This document shows positions 53,732 through 64,000 of a DNA stretch of 64,000 nt, one piece after another. The stretch comes from Spironucleus salmonicida. Its lineage: Eukaryota > Fornicata > Diplomonadida > Hexamitidae. The notes below the pieces were generated by a model. The model saw only the letters and a list, made by a program, of their open reading frames with translations, was not told the origin of the DNA and searched no databases. A program made the translations under genes and the position numbers. Position 1 is the first letter of the stretch. Each line of letters begins with the position of its first letter. The stretch covers positions 70,001 to 134,000 of the forward strand of contig CM035317.1 of the NCBI GenBank assembly GCA_000497125.2, in the 5' to 3' direction.

Positions 53732-54147
53732 GAATTTATTTATTATTAAAATATAATACTTCTGACAGCTAAATTATTATACAGTAAAAAGTAACCATAG
53801 AATCGTTAAAAATATCTCACTAACTACATATATTTCCAAATTTGAAAAATCAGCAAATAATTAATTATGAGATTTAATTGCCTAGTTTCAAGGCAGGTTA
53901 CTATCTACAATTTGTATCAAATATCGTTTACAATAGTATAAGTATCATTATATCACGTGCAACAAACTATAAACTATTAAACTCACAGATATCCAAACCA
54001 ATACTAAGAAATACTTTCAACTTTATACTATATTCGCATAAAAGATTAATTGGTCATTAAATAGTCTTCACTTTGTCACTTATATTACAACAGTAGATAA
54101 ATGCTCGGCACAAAGTTATTCAGAGAGATGCTTATTTCCTAGGATTT
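53732..54147. other. AT-rich gap, no gene recognised
   Basis: This is AT-rich sequence between the thioesterase gene and a CRMP relic. No supportable feature. Confidence 0.55.
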
Positions 54148-54892
54148 TCACTAAACTTCCTATTTCACCTTCCATGTATCGCTTTCTAGTCCACTGCAGC
54201 CTCTTTTGACCAATTAGTACTACCTATTTATTAAAATCATCACAATAACAGAAAAACCTACAAGAGCAACTGAGATTACGAATATAATCCCAACGTTAAC
54301 TTTTATTTCATAACTGCAGTACCTGATGCAGAATCCTCCAGTTTTGACACTCCAAATAGTTGCTATAACCGTATAAGGTACAGTTCTGCTAAAGATCCAT
54401 ACAGTTGTAGCATATGTCGCTAATTATGACTTTGTAATGTTTACAGACCTATCTTTCTCCGAAAATGGAGTAATTCCAGCCATGCAAAGTTACACTATTG
54501 AGGCTAGCTAAGTTGAGATCTTTCAACGTAAAGTAGGTCAGGCAAGCAGTATACTCGTTGTAATCGTAGGTGGTACAGTTTCTCTGGCTGTTTTAGCACC
54601 TGTACACGGCGATGATGTCGATATCCTTGCAGTACTGGTTAATTTACAGCGTATTATATTCTAGAATAAGATATTTTAGATCACTGACGAACAGGTAGGG
54701 GCCGCTGCACTTCAGGTAGATAATCGACAAAGAACATACCGCACAGTTCACCAGCTCACCGCAGGAGAGTTACTGCATTAATCCAGTTTTAACGCACTGG
54801 GAGCCCTGACATAGCTGATTTAGGTAGCTTTCATATTTTGCCAGACACGTGCCGTTCTAAATGTATTTTAAGCTATTTTTGGATGAAAAGTA
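54148..54892 (-). pseudogene. Decayed CRMP-A-like gene, truncated head-on against CRMP-B
   Basis: Read on the minus strand it follows CRMP-A from the motif YFSSKN (compare YFPAKNG) through NQLCQGSQCVK, SCGELVNC and NQYCKD, but many Cys codons are lost. A two-base loss near 54314 shifts the frame before a membrane-like segment (VGIIFVISVALVGF). Its 5' part is missing: at 54890/54891 it abuts the opposite-strand CRMP-B copy. It is an old relic compared with the nearly identical CRMP-A copies 1-4. Confidence 0.75.
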
Positions 54893-57215
54893 GCCAATTG
54901 GCACATCCTGCCGATGTGGCGCAAAATATAACATAAAGCCAAATTGCGCGGGCTGCGACGGGGAGAGCTGCTGCAGCTGCACGCACGGTTACTTCTTCAC
55001 AGATGGAACGTGCAATATTTGCATCTCAAACTGCCTAATTTGCAGCGGTCCGTTAAATTGCAGCCAGTGCCTAAACGGCTATTTTGAGACACCGGAACGC
55101 TGCCTGCCGTGCGCTGCGAGCATGGAAATCGGCGTAAAATGCCAGTGCGGAAATGCAAAACTAGAGAACTGCGCTGAATGCAATGGGAATTCGTGCGCTA
55201 AGTGCAGGAGCGAATTCAAGCTGATTTCGGGAGGCTGCATTAAGGACCAGTGCTAGAGCGATGCAGACTGTGCAAAACCGGAGTTCTGTGCGGTTAGTCC
55301 CAGTGAGGTGAATTTGTGCAAGGCCTGCGGGAGCATGTGTCAATCCTGCACAGAAAATGAAAATAAGTGCTTAAGCTGCAAGAATGGTATGTTTTTGGAC
55401 TAGAATGTGTGTAAAACGTGTGGCACTAGCATAGCTGCTGGGGTTTAGTGTTAGTGCGGCGATATTCTGGTTGATAATTGCGGCAAATGTGGTGATAATG
55501 TCTGCGAAATCTGCGTCAGCGGGTTCAGATTAGAGGCTGATAAATGCACTTTGTGCTCAGAAGAATAGTAATTAGGACGTTACTGCACGTGCTAAGGCTT
55601 TAGCATAACAAATTGCATCTCCTGTGATGATATTGGGTGCAGCGCGTGCAAGACCCCTTTGACACTTAAGGGGTAGGTATGTCTAGCAGATGAGTGCTTA
55701 ATAGATTCTGAATGTAAAAGAGGGCAGTTTTGTTAAACAAGTAGTATTGTGACTAATGCATGCGTGAATTGTGCGGATAGCTGTGATTAATGTGAAGGTT
55801 CAGCTGAGAACTGCATATCCTGTGGTCCCAACAAGTTTTTAGTTAACGCAGTTTGCATAAATTGCAGCTTTAATTAGGAGCCGGGTGCTGCTTGCAACTG
55901 CGGTTTAATGAAGATTGAAAATTGTGGCTTATGCGGTGATAATGTGTGTAATTCGTGCATAAATGGATACCGTCCAGATAGTAACGCATGTGTTGCCTGC
56001 TCTATAACTCAACCAATAGGCAGTTCCTGCGACTGCCAGGGATAAGGAGTGTAAAACTGTGTTTCGTGTGATTCTACAGGCTGTCGTGCGTGTTTAGGTG
56101 AGTTCAAGCTGATATAAAGAGAGTGCGTCGCCGATGAATGCCAGACTAATGAGGAATGCGTAAAAGGCTAGTTCTGCTAGATCAGCGCAAACTTAGCAAA
56201 CCTGTGCGAGAAGTGCTCAGAAACCTGTGAGACCTGCTAAACTTCAGCAAATAACTGCCTTAGCTGCAAAACTGACAGCTACTTACAAGAGAACCAATGC
56301 TAAACCTGCGCGTTCAGCTAACCGCTAGGAAAGATCTGCACATGCGGCTCTGCAAATGTGGAAAACTGCGGCTAGTGCATGGAAAACATCTGCAAGGCCT
56401 GTATAGAGAACTACAGTCTGCAACGCACCGCCTGCGTACTATGTTAGAATTCCTTACCAATTGGCTCAAGTTGCACGTGTCAGGGGCTGCAGATTCCCAA
56501 TTGCGCAAAATGTAACGACTCCGGCTGCGCTGAGTGCGTACTAGAGTCATAATTGGTCAACGGTGTATGCGTGCAGAACTTGTGCAGCGAGAGCGTAAAG
56601 TGCCCAACGGGGCAGATTTGCGAGATATTACCAGGAAAACCGAATGTCTGCAAGGTGTGAACACCAAATTGTCAATAGTGCAGTATGGTCGGATCCTGCG
56701 ATTTGTGCCAGAGCGATTTCTTTAAAAACGGGGTAGCCTGCACGAGATGCGTAGAGATCAGTAGCGAAGAGTGCAACTGCGCCGGAACAATGATAAAATA
56801 ATGCGCTAGATGCGATAAAGACTAATGCAGTTTATGTGCGATCGGCGCAATCTTCAAGGATGGAGCGTGCGTAAGCTGCTCAGAAATGCAGTTGGGAGGC
56901 GTCTGCATCTGCGGAAAACTCGTAGCAAACTGCGTTTCGTGCGATAGCAACGGCGGCTGTGGTACATGTCTGGATGGATTGAGAAACGTAGATGGGCAGT
57001 GCGTGGACTGTACTAAAAATCCAGAGCTTTGCAAGACAAATTTAGGTACAAATCAGATAATATATATCGTACTTGGCGTTATAGCGGGAGTTTGTTTGAT
57101 CATAGGAATTGTTATTGTAGTTAAGATAGTGAAAAAGCGCAAATCTATTAAAAGTGATGAGTATAATAGCGCTGAGCTACTGACGAGGAATAATTCCAGC
57201 AGCTAGATGTACTGA
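54861..57215 (+). pseudogene. CRMP-B copy 2, N-terminus replaced and premature TGA
   Basis: From 54891 this duplicates CRMP-B (offset 35,030), but the first 37 codons are absent. An accidental in-frame ATG at 54861, within the reversed relic, would give MYFKLFLDEKQPIG. At 56658-56660 a TGC Cys codon of copy 1 (21628-21630) is TGA, ending the frame about 185 codons before the membrane segment. The remainder to TGA 57213-57215 is still open. If expressed, it would yield a secreted or cytosolic cysteine-rich protein without an anchor. Confidence 0.82.
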
Positions 57216-57271
57216 GTGAAGAATTTGCATGGTCGGGTTACTGATACGTAATATTTGAATAATAAAAATAA

Positions 57272-57634
57272 ATGGTCGATTTTAGCAGTAACTATGGAGA
57301 AAATTATAGATTATTGGAGTAGGAGAGATTTAATTAGGTAAATCGACCTACTGGTAGCTAGTAGAAGCAATTTAGTTAAGGTGGTGGAATCATAATTCAA
57401 AGGTATAACAGCGGATACTAGTTCATGATGATTTTGGTGGCTCTTATTATATATGTTTAAGTGAATTTTGGTTAGGACTATATGAAAGTGGGATTTAATT
57501 AAAGGACCACAACAAGCTGGAAAATTCACAAAAATTAATGTCTATAGTTTATTAAGTTAAGTACTATTTAATATCAAAATAAAGCGATTAAACTAGTTAA
57601 TACTTTAAAACAAATTATTGTTGGTAACATCTGA
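57272..57634 (+). CDS. Small hypothetical protein with one hydrophobic segment, duplicate
   Basis: This is the duplicate of 22242-22604. The 120-codon frame is kept, with a Val/Ile-type change. Preservation says little because the duplication is recent. Confidence 0.4.
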
Positions 57635-58440
57635 GTTTCACGTACTTTCGGCATGCAACTTGTATATTTAAATATTAAGGTAGCGTCGTAAGTAGTTTAT
57701 TTTATTAGTTAAATCTAAATATACCTTTTACATATAAATTTATTATAAATATCTGTTACTAGTATACCTGTTAATACTTTACATCTGGTACATATTTAAA
57801 TTTTTCATTATTTTAAATTAAAAGTAATATTATATGCATATAATACGTATGAAATGAAACTGTAAACTTAGTGTAATTATATATTGCTTTAGGTAATAAG
57901 AAACTTTTATATTATTCTGGTGTAATTAAAATATTCTAGAAAAGGTATTGACAATAATTTAAGTTGAAAATATCAACTTAATTTTTTATCTTCCGTTATG
58001 ACAATTGATTAGTTTTATTTTATACTGATTTAAATTGGACTAGTGTTAATCTCTATTATATGATTGTATATTTTTCTTATAACTTATTTCATCTTAGTTT
58101 TATAAATATACGAATTTATTTTCAGTATACTATAATATATTCAACTTCAACCCTACATATACACTGTTTTCTTACCACTTAAAATATTTATTAATTCTAA
58201 AAATAAACCTACTATTTACAGGAATTTCTGATTTCCTAATTTTAATTTAATAATTATAACATCAGTATACTTCACTTTATATAAAATCGAATTTTTATGA
58301 AAATGTATTCTAATATAATATTTTATGATTTGTTAATAAATCAAAATTAAACTTAAATTTAGTTGCACCAGTTTCCTATCAAAATAGCATATTATAATAT
58401 ATCTATAAAACTACATTTTAACCTATATCAGGAGCTAAAA

Positions 58441-58671
58441 ATGAATACACATAACTTAAGGAGAATGAAAAGTGATCGTTTAGGTGAAGGCTGTCGTATA
58501 CCTCTCAGTCCGCATTTAAATTGTATGACTGAGGAACAGCCTAGACTAATCTAAATGAGCGATATTCGTTTGGCGTAATGCAATTTGTCAATTTCGGATA
58601 ATTTGAGTTTACCCGAACCTGATTTTGTAGATATATAGACAGTTTTGAATTAAGATTGGTAGTATCAGTGA
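58441..58671 (+). CDS. Small hypothetical protein, 76 residues, duplicate
   Basis: This is the duplicate of 23411-23641 with one Ala-to-Thr change near the C-terminus (DIQTVLNQ). The start context GCTAAAA and the TGA stop are kept. Confidence 0.45.
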
Positions 58672-58984
58672 ATTTAATAGTTTGAAGTTGTTTTCGAGTA
58701 ATGATTTAATTTTAGGAAGAAAAGTACTTTTATCTCAAATTTGACGTTGGTTAGAAGTGATTTTAATGGTTAAATACATATATAGATCTAGCTGAGATAA
58801 AATATTACAACTAATATTTCTAGCTACACAAAATTAGACTTTTTACTAAAGCATTTATATTAGTTAAAAGTTGAGGAATTTATACTAATATGTATAATAG
58901 TACTAATATAAGATTTTAAGAAATTCGAACCTGCGCGAGTCGCTAGGCCCGTCGCCCCCGCTCCCCCGATTTTCCCCTTCAAAA

Positions 58985-59344
58985 ATGGCCATTGACAACA
59001 AAGCCAAGTCCAGATCCACCCGTGCCGGTATCATCTTCCCCGTCGGTCGTATCCACAGGCATCTCAAGGAGGGCCGCTACGCCGACCGTATCTCCTCCGA
59101 CGCCCCCGTCTACATGGCCGCCATCCTCGAGTCCGTCATCGACGAGGTGTTCAAGGAAGCCCTCAACCAGAAGGACAAGAAGTCCACCAAGCGTATCACC
59201 CCCAACAACATCGTGAACGCCATCCGCAAGGACAAGGAGCTCAACGAGATCTTCAAGGACGTCGTCATCCGCGACGGCGGTGTCGCCAGACTCGAGGACG
59301 AGAAGAAGCACACCTCCAAGTCCAAGAAGTCCCAGGACCAGTGA
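58985..59344 (+). CDS. H2A: Histone H2A, duplicate copy
   Basis: This encodes the same 119-residue divergent H2A as 23955-24314, including the SQDQ end, and carries the same GC-rich leader. The frame is intact and ends at TGA. It results from the segmental duplication. Confidence 0.96.
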   Translation: MAIDNKAKSRSTRAGIIFPVGRIHRHLKEGRYADRISSDAPVYMAAILESVIDEVFKEALNQKDKKSTKRITPNNIVNAIRKDKELNEIFKDVVIRDGGVARLEDEKKHTSKSKKSQDQ

Positions 59345-59363
59345 TATATTCTTGTTTACCCTG

Positions 59364-59585
59364 TCACTCCCTCTCGCCCAGGTACTCCGCCACCATGCGA
59401 ATCCCGGCGTCCAGCCGCTGCAGCGCGACGCGCATCCCGAGCTGGTCCGCCGTTCCCAGCACGTCCTTCTCCATGGACGTGAACCGCTGGGCCAGCTGCA
59501 GAATGTCGTGCGCGATGATCGTCACCGGGTCGATCAGTGTGGCCTACAAGAATATAATATGCTGCCTAACTATACGTATTTTTCC
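59364..59585 (-). other. GC-rich ORF without a start codon, duplicate
   Basis: This is the duplicate of 24334-24555. It differs by one base that changes Gly to Asp (LIDPVTII). The upstream in-frame TGA and lack of ATG are the same, so the structure predates the duplication. Confidence 0.45.
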
Positions 59586-59588
59586 TCA

Positions 59589-60592
59589 AACTGAAAGTTT
59601 CCATTATAATAAATAAGTGTTTCATTCTGTTGTTATGTTAATTTTATATGATTAATATGCTTATTACCAAGTAAAGATACTTAATATTTCTTAAGACTAA
59701 AATATCCATATATAATATTTATATAATATATAATATTACTTATATTGTATGATATTCTTGAATCAGAGATGTCAGGATAAAATTTTAAGAATGTTATTTA
59801 TATATTATACCATTAGAGATTATAACAGATGAGTATTATTCTAATTAGCATTTGGAGAATAAAATTAATTAACTGATGTTTTATTTAGTCCATACTAATT
59901 TTAGATGTGTTGGATTTTTTTAAATGGGAAATAAATGCTTTTCAAATATATTATGTTAATTGAATGATACTTTATTATGGATATTTCAAAATTATAATTT
60001 TTATTTTAGCAACAAAATATTAACTTTTAACTATATTATATTTGCTCTACTTTATAAAATAAATAAAACAAACTAAATATATTATTGTAAGCTGTTATAA
60101 TAATTTGTTGTTTTGAGTACTTATATTTAATATAATAATATATATTGCATTCAGACTTTTATCATTCTGTTATAAGCAAAAAATTAAATTTATATAAGTA
60201 TATTAATTTATTTTTATTTTATCTCATAATATGAATAATTTGATTTAATAATACAAATATAAAAGTTTTTTCGGTTTTACATATTGGTAAATATAATAAT
60301 TTATTCTTAACATTGATTTAACTTGCTGAACATATAATAATTATTGATAAATACAATAAGTGTGATACAAATTAATAACGTAATTTTTCATAATCTTATT
60401 AGATACTAGTTATATTTATAGTCTAACCTTTTATTAAATAAAATCATACTATTAAAGCATTTACAAACAACATTTTAAGATTATTATGATGTATTATAAA
60501 ATTTAATATGTAATATTAAGTCTAGTTTTCCTCATACCATAAACAAGTATTTAAAACATACATCTATGTATTAATTTATTTTTCTAGAAACA
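59589..60592. other. AT-rich gap, duplicate, no gene recognised
   Basis: This is the duplicate of 24559-25562. Nothing recognised. Confidence 0.6.
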
Positions 60593-60658
60593 ATGAAACG
60601 AGTAAAGTTAACTATTTTTTACTAATAAAATGTTTTGATAGAAATAATTACACCTAAA

Positions 60659-62421
60659 ATGACAGCTCAATGTAATTCTGATGGAGAAACATCATGCCCA
60701 GAAGCGTTTTACTGTCAATCTAGTGCTTCAGAGTATCCAACTAACTGCATTGCATGTGATGAATCATGTCTTTCATGCTCTGAAGCTGGATCTGATAAAT
60801 GTTCTTCCTGCGTCGCAGGAAAATTCTAAGTGGTGAATCATGTGCATCTTGCAATGATAAATGCTCCAAGTGCTCTGATAATGCGACTACTTGTTAAGGA
60901 TGCTCCAATGGAAATTTCTTAACAGGAACTAGTTGTGTAGCCTGCAAGTCAGGATAAGCAGTAAAATGAACTTATGGAAGTGCTAATAATTGTTCTACAT
61001 GTGATACTGCCAATAAAAAATAATGCGCAACTTGCATAGGAAATTATGATATTTTTGGATCCTCACCTTGTAGTACTTGCAAATCCGGCTATTTCGAAAC
61101 TAACAGTAATCCTAAAACATGTACAGCATGTACCTTTCCTTGTTCTACTTGTGATAGTGCTAGTACCTGCACGTCCTGTGCCAACGGCTACATTCTGGGG
61201 GGAGGCGCCTGCACCGCCTGTACTCCCTCGCAAACTGAGGCCTGCACCTGCGGGTCCACGCCGAACTGCGCGACCTGCGACTCGGACAGCATGGCTAAGT
61301 GTGCCACCTGCGTCAACAATTTTGACCCGGATGGCGCCTCCCCGTGCCAGTCGTGCCTGCCGGGATTTTTCAAGTCCGGGTCGGCCGGTAGCGAGACCTG
61401 CGTGGCATGCGCGGATAGGAACTGCAAGACCTGCTCCGTGAGCAAGGACGCCTGCACGGAATGCAAGGACGGCTATGAGATCACGGATGGCAAATGCGAG
61501 AAGAAATGTACGGTGGATGACAATTCCTGCTCCATGAACCAAGTATGCGACACAATATGCAGGGACTGTACGAGCAACTGCGCGACCTGTGCAGGGATGG
61601 TTAGCACCTGTAGAAGCTGCATCGCAGGATTCGTCTTGTAGGGCTAAGAGTGCCAAGCGTGCCCTGATGGTTGCGCAAACTGCGCGGATAACAAGGACGT
61701 GTGCCAGATCTGCAAAGATAACTTTTTAATCAAGGATGGGGCCTGCGCTGCCTGCAAGGATAACACTACCGAGCAATGCCAGTGTAATGTTGCCGTCCAC
61801 TGCGCGACATGTGATAGCGGCGAAGCCGTAAAATGTGGTACCTGCGTAGCTGGGTACAAGAAGGCGATGGACGACTCCTGCTCCGTGTGCGTCGAGGGAT
61901 ACATAATGATGAAAGCTATCTGCATAAAATGCGAGGCGAAGTGCAAAACCTGTTCTCAGAGTACAGATGTCTGCGATACCTGTGAGGATGGGCACCAGAT
62001 GACCATCAACCAGACCTGCTAGGCAAATTGTAGTGAGCTGACCAATGGTAACGCGTGCGTGAATGGAAGTGCGGCCAACTGCGGCGGGCTCGACCAGATC
62101 ACCGATTGTAAGTGTGGGGCCGCTAGCAACTGCGCCTCCTGCGATAGCTAGAACACCAACAAGTGTGGAGCATGCATGGTTGGGTACAAGCTCGAAAACG
62201 AAGTATGCTCGACCTGCACAGATGATGCCGAGCAGGTTGGCTCGTTGTGCTTCATACGTGGCGAGGCGGAATCTAACAAACTCTCAGGTGGTGCTGTTGC
62301 CGGCATCGTGATCGCGGTCCTGCTAGTTGTAGGTATGCTTGTAGGTGGTATTTTCTGGTATATGAAGAAGTCTAAAGCGGCATCTGCGACTGAAGAGCAG
62401 TCTGCAGGGATGTAGGAGTGA
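60659..62421 (+). pseudogene. CRMP-C copy 3, decayed N-terminal third (duplicate)
   Basis: This is the duplicate of 25629-27391. It carries the same frame break near 60827 and the same TGA at 60967-60969, so both lesions predate the segmental duplication. Downstream CRMP modules, the membrane segment and the KKSKAAS tail are intact; a few substitutions (for example K to R in ICRDC) distinguish it. Confidence 0.8.
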
Positions 62422-62857
62422 CAAAAGTTTAATGATGTTGCTAAATATAGGTCGAGAAGGCGATAATGGAAGCTCTGGAAGCAGCTGTAAACTTCCAAGA
62501 CAGACTAAATATAGAAATATTGGGTACTCTCAGTCTGGAATCCACTTATCGGCATGCTAGATCCCATTTTGGAATCTCACAACATTTCACGACCCTCATC
62601 TTTTAGAGTATGACTAGGTGCCCGCTGCGGCATTTCAGCACGATCCCGATCCATTTTCATTTACTTTCCATTTTTCGTTTTATTCCAACCATTCCCCCTT
62701 CCATCCCTCCACCAGGCTTTACAAGATTGCTATATAGCAGGAAGTCCTGTGTATTTTATTCAAAATCGATGGAGCCCACATCATGCCCTCTAGCCATCAG
62801 AACCATATGTTGTGGTCGCATAATACATGCTGAGCCTATGTAGTCTGCTCACTCCTT
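61149..62857. repeat. Palindrome B duplicate, left arm
   Basis: This pairs with sequence from 63441 onward (coordinate sum 126298). The right arm is cut by the window end. Confidence 0.9.
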
Positions 62858-63440
62858 ATACCAGTTATAAAATATCGTTTAATGCGTTCAATAGCTTGTA
62901 TGGTACTCGTATATTAAATTGCTCACTATCCAACCATCATGAACTCAGTTTTCTTAGACTGTGATGTTATACAAATATAAAGTGCCGAAATCAAGACTAT
63001 AATCCGATGATCCATTCTGTATCCAAAATTTAGATAGCATCATACAATTCTACATATAGAACGGGCACCCGATTTGGAACATGCAAAACTATATATTCTG
63101 ATTGGTGCAGCTGCACACAAGTAGTTCTGATGATCAATAAAATTAATAGTAATATAAATAATGCCTTCATATTTATTAATATACTTATATATCAAACTAC
63201 ATCATCTTTTCACTTTGGATGTTCGTATGTTGTCTGGCGAATATTGCATGGTCCAGATTGCTACGTATATAAAGGTGCTCATCCATTATAGAAAATACAT
63301 GGTATATTCTTTGACTAAATCCCAAGAGGTTAATAAGAGCAAGTGTCCTATTTATACTACACACGTGGAAAAGTTACAAAGTCCTGGGTGCCGTCAGACG
63401 TCGTTACATCAAGCTAAAAATTCGGGAGGCAGATATGTGT

Positions 63441-64000
63441 AAGGAGTGAGCAGACTACATAGGCTCAGCATGTATTATGCGACCACAGCATATGGTTCTG
63501 ATGGCTAGAGGGCATGATGTGGGCTCCATCGATTTTGAATAAAATACACAGGACTTCCTGCTATATAGCAATCTTGTAAAGCCTGGTGGAGGGATGGAAG
63601 GGGGAATGGTTGGAATAAAACGAAAAATGGAAAGTAAATGAAAATGGATCGGGATCGTGCTGAAATGCCGCAGCGGGCACCTAGTCATACTCTAAAAGAT
63701 GAGGGTCGTGAAATGTTGTGAGATTCCAAAATGGGATCTAGCATGCCGATAAGTGGATTCCAGACTGAGAGTACCCAATATTTCTATATTTAGTCTGTCT
63801 TGGAAGTTTACAGCTGCTTCCAGAGCTTCCATTATCGCCTTCTCGACCTATATTTAGCAACATCATTAAACTTTTGTCACTCCTACATCCCTGCAGACTG
63901 CTCTTCAGTCGCAGATGCCGCTTTAGACTTCTTCATATACCAGAAAATACCACCTACAAGCATACCTACAACTAGCAGGACCGCGATCACGATGCCGGCA
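63441..64000. repeat. Palindrome B duplicate, right arm (partial)
   Basis: This is the inverted partner of 62298-62857 and continues past the window. Substitutions private to this unit, such as the CTTTTGTCAC near the CRMP stop and the CCGCAGC context, occur in both of its arms and not in palindrome B at 26-30 kb. That suggests homogenisation between the arms after duplication. Confidence 0.88.
63877..64000 (-). CDS. CRMP-C copy 4, C-terminal end only (runs off the window)
   Basis: This is the duplicate of the 3' end of the intact CRMP-C at 28847. TGA is at 63877-63879, and the tail MKKSKAASATEEQSAGMQE and part of the membrane helix are visible. The rest of the gene lies outside the window, so whether it is intact is unknown. 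Confidence 0.8.

Larger units (their letters stand above)
54891..64000. repeat. Segmental direct duplication, second unit (runs off the window)
   Basis: This matches 19861-28970 with scattered substitutions. The left breakpoint is at TAGCCAATTG, where it joins the reversed CRMP relic. The right end is beyond the window. Confidence 0.95.

Noticed and set aside
54318-54890. Possible separate new gene on the minus strand before CRMP-B copy 2
   Set aside because: Alignment by eye with CRMP-A (KNG, GSQCVK, SCGEL, NQYCKD) shows a decayed relative with lost cysteines and a frame break.

Overview
This window looks like nuclear DNA of a hexamitid diplomonad (the Hexamita / Spironucleus / Trepomonas group), most likely a repeat-rich genome of the Hexamita type. 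Three observations support this. (1) Every recognisable gene reads through in-frame TAA and TAG codons as glutamine and ends at TGA, the code used by hexamitids but not by Giardia. (2) The window carries an anaerobic energy-metabolism gene (pyruvate:ferredoxin oxidoreductase, PFOR). (3) It is filled with genes for cysteine-rich membrane proteins (CRMPs): many CxxC motifs, one C-terminal membrane segment and a short basic tail, comparable to Giardia VSP/HCMP and Spironucleus CRMP proteins. Coding regions are moderate to high in GC, and the spaces between them are extremely AT-rich. The species is an inference. All coordinates below assume the code TAA/TAG = Gln, TGA = stop.

Layout. 829-15665 is a large inverted repeat: two nearly identical 5.24 kb arms, each with a CRMP-A gene, a maltose-O-acetyltransferase-like gene, a Tyr-rich protein with a CCHC-like motif and a MATE efflux transporter, flanking a 4.36 kb spacer that holds one intact PFOR gene. 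After a 4 kb AT-rich gap, 19750-30736 contains a long CRMP (B), two small ORFs, histone H2A, a GC-rich exon-like ORF and a second palindrome in which a decayed CRMP-C and an intact CRMP-C face each other. 31944-53731 is bounded by an inverted pair of palmitoyl-protein-thioesterase-like genes, one of which has lost its catalytic serine. Between them lie a third palindrome (CRMP-A copies 3 and 4), a giant CRMP whose C-terminus is a ten-helix transporter-like domain, two further intact CRMPs (E, F) and a frameshifted CRMP (G). From 54891 to the window end, 19861-28970 is repeated directly at a constant offset of 35,030, with its own lesions.

Together this is a CRMP-rich, recombinationally active locus. 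Single housekeeping genes (PFOR, H2A, thioesterases) are interspersed among CRMP copies in palindromes, with chimeric junctions, swapped flanks, decayed donors and shared blocks. Such an arrangement could support gene conversion and surface-protein diversification. That is inference; an assembly artefact must be excluded for the largest palindromes.
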